Origin: Rhodoblastus sp963704565
GTDB taxonomy: Bacteria > Pseudomonadota > Alphaproteobacteria > Rhizobiales > Beijerinckiaceae
Reading direction: 5' to 3'
DNA length: 64,000 bases
NCBI GenBank assembly: GCA_963704565.1
Contig: OY969917.1
Location: forward strand, 1,054,001 to 1,118,000
The notes beneath the pieces are model-generated. The model was given only the letters and a program-made list of their open reading frames with translations, had not been told where the DNA came from and ran no database searches. The translations under genes were made by a program, and so were the position numbers. Positions 9,501 to 19,528 of this stretch are shown here, piece by piece; the stretch's first letter is position 1, and every line of letters starts with the position of its first letter.

Positions 9501-9722
9501 GGCGCAGCTTCGGGCCGCGGGCGATAGTGCTGGGAAGAGGAGCGATGGCTGATTTTATCGAAAAAACGCGGAAGCGAGGCATTCACCGATGTTTCTCAAG
9601 GCCGGCGCGGGGAGGCGAGGCATGGCTGGGGGTTTGAGCGTTTTTCGAGGAAAGGCGGAGACTTTGACGGTCGCCTGTTCTCGGGCAGGGATGACGCTAG
9701 CTGTAATTCGGCGAATGGCGTC

Positions 9723-10412
9723 ATGTTGCGGCAACTCTGCGACTGCGAGGAGGTTCAGCCGGTGGTGACGCCGCAGTCGGCAACTATGCTTGCTCCTGGA
9801 TTTTATCTCATGGAGAAGCTTCATTTGCATGGTCTTGGAGCAGTTTTAATCGGAGCATTGCTCACGATTATTGCTTATATTGCCTTCTTCAATTTCGTGT
9901 TTTGGATTATTTTGCGCCTGTATAAGCGTGTTTATGGAGTAACTATTCAGCAGTCGATCGGGACGAAGCTAAAATTTAGGCGCGTCCTTGGTGCTCTTTC
10001 AAACTATGTTATGCGAGATGTGTTAGTTATTATATTATATGCAGTTGGAAGTATGTTTTTGATGTATTCATCGCTTGTCCGCGACCCGTTTGATGTCAAA
10101 ATATACATGGTAATGAATACGCTGATGTTTACGTTTGTAAGCGTGGTAATCAATAAGTATCTAACGAAAGCGGATCTTTCTTTATTGGAAAATGATAGGT
10201 ACGGTTTCGCGGCTGCGGTTATCGTTTACGCTGGGCTGCTTTTAGTGTTCGACGTTGTGCTTAAGCTTGGGTCGGGTGAGCGTCCGTCTTTAATTAAGGG
10301 GAGATGGGAGGGTGTTCTAATATTTATAACGCCGTCTGTCGGGGGAGCGATAGCAAGTGTTTTGTGGAAGCGTGTGGCGAATGGAAAAAAGCGTAGCGAA
10401 ATCTCAGAATAA
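9723..10412 (+). CDS. AT-rich hypothetical membrane protein
   Basis: 229 residues from ATG 9723, or 200 from ATG 9810 (MEKLHLHG), which sits just before the first hydrophobic segment; neither has a strong ribosome binding site. Four to five membrane spans are visible (AVLIGALLTIIAYIAFFNFV, a segment around DVLVIILYAVGSMFLMY, MVMNTLMFTFVSVVI, FAAAVIVYAGLLLVFDV, VLIFITPSVGGAIASVL), with a Lys-rich C-terminus. I recognise no family. Codon use (many A/T-ending codons such as ata, tta, aat) is unlike the GC-rich genes around it but like the first 480 bases of the giant gene just downstream, which suggests the two came in together. Confidence 0.7.
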   Translation: MLRQLCDCEEVQPVVTPQSATMLAPGFYLMEKLHLHGLGAVLIGALLTIIAYIAFFNFVFWIILRLYKRVYGVTIQQSIGTKLKFRRVLGALSNYVMRDVLVIILYAVGSMFLMYSSLVRDPFDVKIYMVMNTLMFTFVSVVINKYLTKADLSLLENDRYGFAAAVIVYAGLLLVFDVVLKLGSGERPSLIKGRWEGVLIFITPSVGGAIASVLWKRVANGKKRSEISE

Positions 10413-10506
10413 CACCCCGGTAGAAATATGTTGCGCTACTGCGGTTCATATAATGGATAAAGCGTCTGGCTGAACTGAGTTTCGTTTGAATGAACTGGAG
10501 AAGCAA

Positions 10507-13500
10507 ATGGGCAAGCTTGTTTCTGTTGCTGGGAATGCATTAGGGCCTGCGGGTGCAGTTCAGGGCTTTTATGACATTTATCAAGGAGTAATAAATCAAA
10601 ACGCAGCTCAGTTAGCGCAGGGTATAGGTGAAGTGAACGCCGCCTATACTGGCACCTTAGCGGACGCTGGAGGTGTTGCGGAAACATTTGGCATGAAATT
10701 CGGACTAGTTAACACATTTGCAACCGAAGGTACCGCGCTAGCTGTGGCAGCTGCTCAAGGGGACACGCGACAAATTGCGAGCGTTATTGCTGACATTGTG
10801 ATCTCAGGGACAGGCGCGGGCGCGGGAGCTGGATTTGGCGCGCTTTTGTCCCCGGAATTTGAAGGTGCCGGCGCGTTGCCGGGTGCATTTTTGGGTGAGC
10901 CAGCGGCAACGATAGGAGTGAAGGCACTAGATTTTGTAGGTGCAGGTATTCATGACAGCATTCAAAATAACGTTTTAAATTTGCTTAATTCACTCGGCGG
11001 CCAGGCCAATGGCCTTCCCGACCCATTCGCCGGCTTCACGGCACCTGGGACCGCGCCGGTTTCCGGCAATTTCCCAAATTTCAATTCCCTGCCCGGCGGC
11101 GGAACGCTCAATTCAGCGAGCCCCTTCTCCACCAATCTCGGCGCCTATTCCGCGCCTCTGACCGGCGTCGCACCGGCGGAGGGAACCGGATATTCCGCGC
11201 CCGATTCGTTCGGCGGCGCGGCTTTCAACACCCTGCCCGGTGGCGGCACGCTCGATTCGTCGAATCCTCTGCCAGACCCGTTTTCTGGCGTCACGGCGCC
11301 GGACAACCTTGGCTTCGGCGCTCCCTCGCCGCTTCCGGGCTCGACGATCATGCCGAACGAGCCGCTCGATCTGGGCGGGTCCGGATCGACCGGGATGTCG
11401 AGCCCCTCTTTGAGCGATCCCAACTATGGTTTCGCGCCATCGATGGGCGTCACGCCGCCCAGCAGCCTCGGCACGGGCGCGCCGTCCCTGCTGCCGGGCT
11501 CGGACATCATGCCGAACCTGCCGGTTAACTTCGATCCCAACTCGATTGTGCCCAGCGCGTTTTATACAGCAGACGCTAGCGCCAATGGCTTCAACCTCAA
11601 CCCGGTCGGCTACATTTCTCCTGCGGCGTTCGGCGTCTCCGTGCCGGCCAACAATGGCGCGCCCTCCGGTTATACCGGCGGCGCGGCGCCTTCCGGCGTC
11701 CAATACGCCGGCGGCTACGGCACGGGCGGCTTCGGCACGGGTGGCTTTGGCGGCTTCGGCACCGGTCCGGTCGTCCTCGACCTCAACGGCAAGGGGATCA
11801 AGATCACCCAGCTGTCGTCCTCGAACATGTTCTTCGACATGACCGGGGACGGCTACAAGAACCAAACGGCTTGGGCGGGCGCCGGCAATGGCGTGCTGTT
11901 CTACGATCCGACCGGCAAGGGCGTCCTGACGCAGGCGAACCAGTTCGTCTTCACGATGTGGGACCCCTCCGCCACCAGCGACATGCAGGCGCTGGAGGAT
12001 GTGTTCGACACCAATCACGACGGCTCGCTCGATTCCGGCGACGCGGATTTCTCCGATTTCTTCGTGATGGAGACCAACGCCATCGGGACGCAGACCGCCG
12101 TTTCGCTCGCCTCGCTCGGCATCGCCTCGATCAATCTCACGGCCAACAATGTCAACGAGGCCCTGCCGGACGGCTCCTCGATCGACGGCGAAACGACCTT
12201 CACCTACGCCAACGGAACCACCGGCACGGCGGCGACCGTGACCTTTGCCTATGATCCGCAAGGCAATCTCGTCACCACCACCACCACGACCAATGCCGAC
12301 GGCTCCACGACGGTCCAAAACGTCGCCGACAGTCCCGACGGCAGCCTGGCTTATGAAAACATCCTCAACACCAGCGCCAACGGCCTGGTCAAGACGCTCG
12401 CCGACGAGAACAGCGGCGGCGTGGTCACAGCGCTGCAAACCGATGTGACCAGCACGAGTAATGGCGTCACCACGGAGGTCATCACCAATTACGCCAATGG
12501 CGCAATCCAGGCCAATGGCGAGTTGACCACTTCCGGCGTGACTGGCGACAAAAAGCTCAATTCGACCACCACCATCACCAATGGTTCGACGGTCACCATC
12601 GACCGCGACCAGCTCGGCGGCGGCTGGACCACCCAGTCCGAAGTCCAGACTTTTTCCGGCGACGCTCTGATCAACGACGTCGTGTCCGATCTCAATCCTA
12701 ATGGGTCGGCCAGCCTCGTCACTACCACCGCGACCACCAACAACGGCCTGACCACGACGACCACGGCTCTGGTGGACAACATCGCCGCGGATTCGACCCA
12801 GACCGTCGATTCCACCGTGATCGGCGCCCCCTCCGGCTCAATCCTCGCCCAGCGCACGGAAACCGTCACCGTCTCCAAGGGGACGACCACGGTCGGCAAG
12901 ACCGTGACCCAGACCATGACCATGGCGAACAGCGTCACAGCCACCACCAGCGACTACCTAACGGACGGAACCACGCTGGACGGGACCAGCGTGCAGACGA
13001 CGGTGACGAGCTCCAGCGGCTCGACCACGACCCAGACCAATTATGCTCCGAACCAGCCCGTCACAGGGTCCGCCTTCCTCGACGAGACGGTCACCAATGT
13101 CGATCCGACCGGCCTGCTGAAAACCATTTCGACCGACGCCAATGGCGGCGGAACCGCCGCCGCCCCGGTCTATACTTCGGTCGAGACCGACGACACGACC
13201 GTCGATTCCTCCGGCAACCGCACCGAAACGGTGATCGACTACGGCGGCGACGGCAAGACAATCCAGAACGAGGCCATCACCTGGCGCGCGGCGAGCGGGC
13301 CGGGCCGCATAGTCGCCACCTACGCCACCGGCGACGGGCAGGCGAGCCAGACCGAGGTCGTCGCGGTCAATTCGGGCGGCGCTACCGTGGACACGGTCGT
13401 CGATTACGCAGCGAACGGCGCTGGCGCGGGACAAAGCGTCACCTTGACCAGCGGGACGAAGAGCATGGCCGTGACGGCGGGCGGCATTGTCGCTGGCCAG

Positions 13501-16500
13501 ACCGTGACCTTGACCAGCGCCAATGGGCTGGAAACGGTCACAGCCTCGGACGCAGCCGGCGTCGAGACGGCCGCCAATCTTACGACGGCGGCGACGGATC
13601 TCATGAACGGGCAGGCTTTGCCTGCGAATTTGAAGGCGTCCGACACTTTCAGTGTCGACACCAAGACTCTGAACGCCGGCGGCTCCATGACGGAAGCGTC
13701 CATTGATTATGCTTCCAACGGGACGATAACCGGCCAGACAGTCATCGCGACCAGCGCCAATGGCCTGGAGACGGCCAGCGCCACGGACGTATTCGGCGCA
13801 GAGACGACCGCCAATCTCAAGGCCGCCGCGACGGATTTGCTGAATGGCCAGGCGCTGCCGTCTAACCTGCTGTCGTCCGACATATTCACTCTGAAGGCCA
13901 CTGTGGTGAACTCCGATGGTTCGGTGACCGAAACAGCCGCGAGCTACGGTTCGGCCGGCGCCGTGATAGGCCAAACCGCGAGCACAACCAGCGCCGACAA
14001 ACTGGTAACGGTTTCCCTCGTCGGCGTAACCGGCGCGACGTTGTCCAATCTCGCGACCGCCTCGAAGAACATTTGTCAAACGTTCGATACGAACGAGACT
14101 AGTAACTCTCAGCAAAATCCATGGGCGAACCTTTCCGCCGGAACGGCCAAGAATGCTCAGGTGAGGCAGATCCTCGAGAATGGCGCTGGGCTCAACACGG
14201 TCGTCAACTTCGGTTCCAGCGGCAATGTGCTGAACACGGCGGTCACGGCGACAAGCGCCGACGGACTGATAACGGCCTCCGCCACGGACGTAGCCGGCGT
14301 CGAGACCAGCCTCAACTTGCAGGACGCCGCGGTCGACTTGCTGAACGGCGAGGCGGCGACGAATTTGCTAAACCCCGCCACGGGCGCGACGCTGACACTC
14401 CAGGCCTCCGACCTCCTTACCCTCGACAACAAAGCGATAAACGCCGACGGCTCAACGACCGAGACATCCACGAATTATGCCGCCGATGGGGCCGTCATCA
14501 ATCAGACCATCAAAGTGACCAGCGCCAATGGCCTGAAGACGGCCACCGCTACGGATGCATTTGGGACGGAGACGACCGCCAGTCTCAAGGCGGCAGCGGC
14601 GGACCTGCTGATCGGCGCGGCGCTGCCGTCCGGGCTTACGGTGTCCGACCTTTTCACGTTCGACGTCAAGACACTGAACGCCGACGGCTCCACGACCGAA
14701 ACAACGACCAATTACGCCTCCGACGGGGCGATCATCGACCAAACCGTCACCAAGACCGGCTTGACGGCCGGCAATGGCCCACTGGTGACGACCACCCATA
14801 ACTACGACGGCGCCGGCGTCGAGCAATCGACCACCGACCAGACGACGATCAACGCCAACGGCAGCAAAACCGAGGTCGTGACCGATTACACAGGAACGAC
14901 GACCAACGGGACAGTGCGCGACGTCACGACCACCTATTCGGGGATCATCCTCGCGGGCCTTGGCGACGAAACGGCGATCACGACGCAGTCGAACGGTTCG
15001 GTCGCCAATTATCGTGTGGAAAGTTTTTCCCCCGACGCGAGCGGGACGGAATGGGATGTTACCCAATACTATTCCAGCCAGGGTGGGCCACTTCTGCGCG
15101 AAACCGCCAATGGTACCAGCGCCAACGGACTGGTGAAAAGCTTCTTTACGGCGGTGAACGGCGACACGAACTGGGATTTCTGGACCCAGGACAGCACCAT
15201 TCTCAATGCCGACGGCTCGACCACCGAGGCGGTCGCGACTTCCAACAAGTCAGGCCTAATTGACGAGACCGTGACCACCACTTTGGCCAATGGGCTGAGC
15301 AAGACGACTGCGGTTGACGCCAATGGCGCCGTGAATACATCGGGCGCCGCCGTGTTCAATCTGGTGACGACGGATGTCACCTCTTTTAACAACGGCCTCA
15401 AGACCGAGACGGTCACCAATTACAATGCCAACAGCTCGGAAATCGATCAGACGATCACCACCACCAGCGCCGACGGGCTGACCATCACGAAAAAGAGCTA
15501 TCTCGACGAAACGGGATCGCTGACCAACGTCGATCAGATCGATACGACGCAGACCCAGGCCAATGGCTCGGTTGTCGAGACCGTGACGAGCTCCAACGCC
15601 ATCAAGCAGTCGCTCGGAACGATCACGACGACAACCAGCGGCAATGGCCTGACCAAGACCAAGACCTACACCAACGGTGGCGGGACGACCGTCGACAGTC
15701 AGAGCGACACGACGAGCTATGACGCGAACCGCGACGGCGGCAGGTTGGAGGACTTCGAAGACGCCGACGTGATCAACGGCGTGACCTTCAAAAGTTCGGT
15801 GACGACGCAAACTGCAGGCAACGACCAAACCGCAACTATTGCAATGACATTGGCCGGGGCGTTGTCATCGACCAACGTGAGCGGCTTCACCGCCGTCGCC
15901 ACCAAGAATGTCGCCATCGCCGATAGCGGCATAACGACGGCGTCCACGATTGACGAGGTCAACGGCGCGACAACCGCCGCAGATACGACCACTGTCATCA
16001 CTTCCGCCGACCAATTGTCGACGACGACTTCGACCACTCTCGGCAGCGCCGCCAGCGCCTTCTATGTCGAGCAAAACACGATCCATCTCGACGGATCGAC
16101 GACCGATACAACGACCTTCTACGATCCGGGCTCTTTGTCCCTAGTGTTGGAGCAAACGACCGTCAACACGAGTTGGGATAGCCGCACGGTCACGACGACC
16201 AAGCAGTCGGACTACGATCTCCTGAACAATAATGGGACGATCTATAGCGGGCCGAATTACAATGTCGAAACTGACGTTTACACGAAAAATGCCAACGGAA
16301 CGGAAACGGAGACACGCACCGGTACGGGATCGTTTGGTGCGCCTGCTTATCAGCAGGTCATCAACGTCGTCACCAATGCTGACGCGAGCAAGACCACCAC
16401 GATTCAAAGCTACGATGGAAACGGCCTGCTGACGAGCCAGACGGTCGAGGAAACCTCTGCTGACGACCTCGTCAAGAGTTACGTCTTCGATCCGAGCGGC

Positions 16501-19011
16501 CGGGAGACGACCGCCAACCTCGTTGCCGCCGCGGCGGCGCTTGTCGCCGGGACCGCCCTGCCGAGTTCGTTGGCGGGAACCGATATTATCGGCCTGGATT
16601 CGACCACTCTTAACACTATTGGCACGAAAACCGAAACGGTCGAAACCGGCTATGGCGCCAGTATGGCGAACCTGCGATCGGAAACCGTGACGACGACGAG
16701 CGCCAACGGACTGTCGATCGTCAGCCAGATCGACAATAACGGCAACGGCATTTTCAACCAGGTCGATACCACGACTATCGCTCCTGACGGATCGAAACAA
16801 CAGGTCTTTGATTATTACGGCGACACGGCGGCTACAGAAACGACGCTCGTCGGCACGAACACCTATACGACCAGCGCTAATGGCCTCACCACGACCTTGG
16901 TGAGTTCGACCGGCGTTACCGACACCACAGTTAACTTCGCCGATTCCAACGGAAGCTATGAGTGGTCGCAGACGGTCACACCAGGCAGCGTCGCCGCGAA
17001 CGTTGACGGCTTGGTGAATGGAAGCGCGTCGCATATGATCGACGCCAATGGCATGGACACGTGGAGCTGGAACAACGGATACAGCACGATTTCCCCCGGC
17101 GCCGGCGACGTTGGCAGCATCACCATTGACCTTGCGACCGAAAAGCAGGACATCGCCATTGCCAATGAACTTTTCGTCACGGTGTTTGGCCAGCCGATGG
17201 ATGAGGACGAGACACAATATATTGCGCAGTTCATCGTCAACGGCGTTTTCAATCGTCAACAGTTAGCTGAGGATCTTATTGGCACGTCGAATTATGACAA
17301 CAATTTCGGCATTGCTTTAGGAACGTCCCAGCTATTTGCTGGCTTCGATGTCATTGCAGCATTCGAGAATGCTTTGGGCCGGATGCCGACGGCGGAAGAA
17401 TTGGGCGTCTTCGACGTATATATGGATACGGCGACCGGAGCGAATTCTGCTACCGATCTTGCGACGATGACTGTGGCTCTCGCACAATACGCCACGAATT
17501 TGGGAACAGGAAACAATCGAACGCAAAACGACCAGAACCAGGACCTTGTAACGACAGCGCCCGTTTGGATCAGTCCGGCTCAGCAGTTGCAATATGTATC
17601 CGCCAACAACACTTACAGCTATTCAAACGAATTTATCGCTGACGAGGGCTCCACAGGTGCCGTCGTCAACGGTAATGGCGATATTGTCGTCGCCCTGAAT
17701 GGAAGTAGCATTACTCTTTCCGGCTACAACGACGCTATCGACAATCTCAGCGGAACCCAGTCTGTAACCGCCTCGAACGCAACGGTCATGATCGAAAATG
17801 GCGGTATTGAAACGGTCGTTGGCAGCAATGATCAAATTTCCCAAAATGGATCGACCGAGGTTACGCTGGCCTCAGGCTCCGGCGACACGATTTACGTGGC
17901 CGCCGGCGCTCCGAAATCTGGAGCCGCCTATACAGCGAGCTATTCGCTGACCAACGCTTCTGGTTCGACCATCACAATCGCATCCAGCGTCACCGACCAG
18001 ATCAACGGTTCGAACGATACCGTAACTCTTGGGGCCAGCGCCAACGCAACTTTGACCGGCGCTTCGAACTCGGTTACTTGCGGCGGCTCTGGCGATGTAA
18101 TCAATCTCAATAACAGTTCGGGCACTTGGGATTATGTCACCGGCTCGGCCGATACGATCTATCTCAACAGTTCGTACGGCGCTGTCGGTGGTGGAGGCGA
18201 TACGATTGTCCTTTCAGGCACTGGCAGCGTCGCCTGGCTCTACAATACGTCTGCCAATTGGGACAGCGTCGTCTCTTCGAACAGCGCAGTCTATTTCAAC
18301 AGTGCGCAAGGCTCGATCGGTGGCGGAGGCAACAACGTCTACCTTAGCGGTTCCGGCGATGCCATCTATCTCTACAATACGTCCGGCAGTTGGGACAATG
18401 TGAGCGGGTCAAACAGCACCATCTCCGTCGCCAGTTCGCAAGCAAACGTGAATGGCTCATCCGACAACATCAGCCTCTCGGGGACCGGCGACGCGGTCAG
18501 CCTCGCTAACACGGCAGGCACATGGGATTATGTCACCGGATCGGGCAGTACGGTTAATGTCAATAGTTCGTACGGCGCTGTCGGCGGTGGAGGCGACACA
18601 ATTGGCGTTTCAGGCGCAGGCAGCGTCGTCTACCTCTACAATACTTCTGGCAATTGGGACACTGTGAACGGTTCGAGCAGCACCATCTACGTCAGCGGTT
18701 CGCAAGCGACCGTGAACGGCTCTTCCGACAGCATCAATCTTTCAGGCGGGAGCGCGTTGTCTCTTATTGGCGGGTCCGACACGTTGATTTTCCAAGCTGC
18801 TCTGGGCCAGAATACGATTTCGGGCTTCTCGTCGACTGATACGATCCAGCTCAGCAGCTCTGATTTCGCTAGTTGGAACGTATTGCAAAGCAGCCACGAT
18901 ATGACCCAGGTAGGAGCAAACACGGTGATCCAATTGGATGCCAACGACACAATCACGCTTGCCGGCGTCAGCATGACGAGCTTGGCCTCGACGCAGTTCA
19001 AATTCGTGTAA
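10507..19011 (+). CDS. giant repeat-rich calcium-binding protein, probable type I secretion substrate (adhesin-like)
   Basis: About 2834 residues from the ATG at 10507 (GGAGAA just upstream); the frame also opens at a TTG seven codons earlier. There is no N-terminal signal peptide. Layout: a Gly/Ala-rich N-terminal module encoded by AT-rich DNA (1-160); a Pro/Gly/Ser linker (160-415); a calcium-site region with VVLDLNGKGIKI, DMTGDGYKN and DTNHDGSLDSGDAD (about 420-515); a very long Thr/Ser/Asn-rich region of degenerate repeats of roughly 80-90 residues (SANGL...NADGSxTET); a DUF4214 domain (about 2212-2340, ELFVTVFGQPMDEDE); five exact-length 44-residue repeats (about 2535-2755); and an uncharged-to-acidic C-terminus ending STQFKFV, as in RTX-type export signals. 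It is probably a surface or released adhesin/matrix protein. No T1SS transporter genes lie nearby. Confidence 0.85.
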   Translation: MGKLVSVAGNALGPAGAVQGFYDIYQGVINQNAAQLAQGIGEVNAAYTGTLADAGGVAETFGMKFGLVNTFATEGTALAVAAAQGDTRQIASVIADIVISGTGAGAGAGFGALLSPEFEGAGALPGAFLGEPAATIGVKALDFVGAGIHDSIQNNVLNLLNSLGGQANGLPDPFAGFTAPGTAPVSGNFPNFNSLPGGGTLNSASPFSTNLGAYSAPLTGVAPAEGTGYSAPDSFGGAAFNTLPGGGTLDSSNPLPDPFSGVTAPDNLGFGAPSPLPGSTIMPNEPLDLGGSGSTGMSSPSLSDPNYGFAPSMGVTPPSSLGTGAPSLLPGSDIMPNLPVNFDPNSIVPSAFYTADASANGFNLNPVGYISPAAFGVSVPANNGAPSGYTGGAAPSGVQYAGGYGTGGFGTGGFGGFGTGPVVLDLNGKGIKITQLSSSNMFFDMTGDGYKNQTAWAGAGNGVLFYDPTGKGVLTQANQFVFTMWDPSATSDMQALEDVFDTNHDGSLDSGDADFSDFFVMETNAIGTQTAVSLASLGIASINLTANNVNEALPDGSSIDGETTFTYANGTTGTAATVTFAYDPQGNLVTTTTTTNADGSTTVQNVADSPDGSLAYENILNTSANGLVKTLADENSGGVVTALQTDVTSTSNGVTTEVITNYANGAIQANGELTTSGVTGDKKLNSTTTITNGSTVTIDRDQLGGGWTTQSEVQTFSGDALINDVVSDLNPNGSASLVTTTATTNNGLTTTTTALVDNIAADSTQTVDSTVIGAPSGSILAQRTETVTVSKGTTTVGKTVTQTMTMANSVTATTSDYLTDGTTLDGTSVQTTVTSSSGSTTTQTNYAPNQPVTGSAFLDETVTNVDPTGLLKTISTDANGGGTAAAPVYTSVETDDTTVDSSGNRTETVIDYGGDGKTIQNEAITWRAASGPGRIVATYATGDGQASQTEVVAVNSGGATVDTVVDYAANGAGAGQSVTLTSGTKSMAVTAGGIVAGQTVTLTSANGLETVTASDAAGVETAANLTTAATDLMNGQALPANLKASDTFSVDTKTLNAGGSMTEASIDYASNGTITGQTVIATSANGLETASATDVFGAETTANLKAAATDLLNGQALPSNLLSSDIFTLKATVVNSDGSVTETAASYGSAGAVIGQTASTTSADKLVTVSLVGVTGATLSNLATASKNICQTFDTNETSNSQQNPWANLSAGTAKNAQVRQILENGAGLNTVVNFGSSGNVLNTAVTATSADGLITASATDVAGVETSLNLQDAAVDLLNGEAATNLLNPATGATLTLQASDLLTLDNKAINADGSTTETSTNYAADGAVINQTIKVTSANGLKTATATDAFGTETTASLKAAAADLLIGAALPSGLTVSDLFTFDVKTLNADGSTTETTTNYASDGAIIDQTVTKTGLTAGNGPLVTTTHNYDGAGVEQSTTDQTTINANGSKTEVVTDYTGTTTNGTVRDVTTTYSGIILAGLGDETAITTQSNGSVANYRVESFSPDASGTEWDVTQYYSSQGGPLLRETANGTSANGLVKSFFTAVNGDTNWDFWTQDSTILNADGSTTEAVATSNKSGLIDETVTTTLANGLSKTTAVDANGAVNTSGAAVFNLVTTDVTSFNNGLKTETVTNYNANSSEIDQTITTTSADGLTITKKSYLDETGSLTNVDQIDTTQTQANGSVVETVTSSNAIKQSLGTITTTTSGNGLTKTKTYTNGGGTTVDSQSDTTSYDANRDGGRLEDFEDADVINGVTFKSSVTTQTAGNDQTATIAMTLAGALSSTNVSGFTAVATKNVAIADSGITTASTIDEVNGATTAADTTTVITSADQLSTTTSTTLGSAASAFYVEQNTIHLDGSTTDTTTFYDPGSLSLVLEQTTVNTSWDSRTVTTTKQSDYDLLNNNGTIYSGPNYNVETDVYTKNANGTETETRTGTGSFGAPAYQQVINVVTNADASKTTTIQSYDGNGLLTSQTVEETSADDLVKSYVFDPSGRETTANLVAAAAALVAGTALPSSLAGTDIIGLDSTTLNTIGTKTETVETGYGASMANLRSETVTTTSANGLSIVSQIDNNGNGIFNQVDTTTIAPDGSKQQVFDYYGDTAATETTLVGTNTYTTSANGLTTTLVSSTGVTDTTVNFADSNGSYEWSQTVTPGSVAANVDGLVNGSASHMIDANGMDTWSWNNGYSTISPGAGDVGSITIDLATEKQDIAIANELFVTVFGQPMDEDETQYIAQFIVNGVFNRQQLAEDLIGTSNYDNNFGIALGTSQLFAGFDVIAAFENALGRMPTAEELGVFDVYMDTATGANSATDLATMTVALAQYATNLGTGNNRTQNDQNQDLVTTAPVWISPAQQLQYVSANNTYSYSNEFIADEGSTGAVVNGNGDIVVALNGSSITLSGYNDAIDNLSGTQSVTASNATVMIENGGIETVVGSNDQISQNGSTEVTLASGSGDTIYVAAGAPKSGAAYTASYSLTNASGSTITIASSVTDQINGSNDTVTLGASANATLTGASNSVTCGGSGDVINLNNSSGTWDYVTGSADTIYLNSSYGAVGGGGDTIVLSGTGSVAWLYNTSANWDSVVSSNSAVYFNSAQGSIGGGGNNVYLSGSGDAIYLYNTSGSWDNVSGSNSTISVASSQANVNGSSDNISLSGTGDAVSLANTAGTWDYVTGSGSTVNVNSSYGAVGGGGDTIGVSGAGSVVYLYNTSGNWDTVNGSSSTIYVSGSQATVNGSSDSINLSGGSALSLIGGSDTLIFQAALGQNTISGFSSTDTIQLSSSDFASWNVLQSSHDMTQVGANTVIQLDANDTITLAGVSMTSLASTQFKFV
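18121..18780 (+). repeat. five tandem 132-bp (44-aa) repeats in the giant gene
   Basis: The anchor t-ggga, coding for the Trp-Asp of each unit, starts at 18126, 18258, 18390, 18522 and 18654, exactly 132 bp apart. Each unit reads roughly [TSN]WDxV-xGS-STIYV-SS-GGGGDTI-LSGTGSV-YLYNTSG. The period is 44 residues rather than the nine of classical RTX repeats, though GGGGD resembles RTX calcium loops. A beta-solenoid is the likely fold. Confidence 0.85.
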
Positions 19012-19034
19012 TTTGGAGGCCTCGCTCAGGGTTC

Positions 19035-19056
19035 CGCGCCGCCACGTCGCGGCGCG
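19035..19056. terminator. possible terminator hairpin after the giant gene
   Basis: A perfect 8-bp stem (cgcgccgc / gcggcgcg) with a 6-base loop lies 23 bp after the stop codon of the giant gene. No T-run follows, so this may only be a structured intergenic sequence. Confidence 0.35.
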
Positions 19057-19164
19057 CCATAACCCGCGATCAATTAACCAGTTTATCGCGTAATTTCCAT
19101 TATATAGGTGTTCGCAGTTTTATTCTGAGTGGCGCGCCATTTGTCTCAATCGTTTCGGCCGCGT

Positions 19165-19410
19165 TCAGGCCGCCGAGGCTTGCGTCCTGACTGCGACGGC
19201 CGCTTCGACTCCGAGGCCCGCCAGCATTTCCAGCGCCTCTTGCGGATCGATCTTGGCGACGGCGATCCTTCCGTGAAGGATGAGAAAATCGCCGACTTGC
19301 GGATCATCGATCACGTCCAGAATGGCTTCTTCGGTATAATCGCCGACTTTCACTAGCGCTTTTTCGTCCGGCAAAAGTTCGACGATCTGAAACGGCAACG
19401 GCTGGCACAT
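19165..19410 (-). CDS. orphan HypC/HupF-family small protein
   Basis: 81 residues from the ATG at 19410, which has GGGAG at the right distance; the frame is open to 19467. The start MCQPLPFQIVEL places Cys at position 2, as in hydrogenase maturation chaperone HypC (MC-x-x-x-P). The rest follows the family's small beta-barrel pattern: ALVKVGD, VGDFLILHGRIAVAKIDPQE, ALEMLAGLG. HypC carries the Fe(CN)2CO unit to HypD and to the hydrogenase large subunit. No hydrogenase or other hyp gene is in this window, so it may be an isolated paralogue with another partner. It lies 118 bp downstream of the epsD-like gene on the same strand. Confidence 0.7.
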   Translation of the reverse strand: MCQPLPFQIVELLPDEKALVKVGDYTEEAILDVIDDPQVGDFLILHGRIAVAKIDPQEALEMLAGLGVEAAVAVRTQASAA

Positions 19411-19528
19411 GGGAACTCCCTCCCGCGACGCCTCTGCGGGCGCCTTAAACCCTGTTGGGAGCGGCATGATAGCACGCCGCGCCGGGGGACGCGAACCGTC
19501 GCGCCGGTGGCGGCGGCGGCGCCGGCCG

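Noticed and set aside
11113..12438. 441-codon and similar antisense frames under the giant gene
   Set aside because: Arg/Gly-rich shadows of the repeat-rich coding strand without ribosome binding sites.
10507..19011. Rhs or contact-dependent toxin
   Set aside because: No YD repeats, no signal or two-partner secretion domain and no toxin-like C-terminus. The end looks like an RTX-type export signal, and the upstream membrane gene is not a recognised immunity gene.
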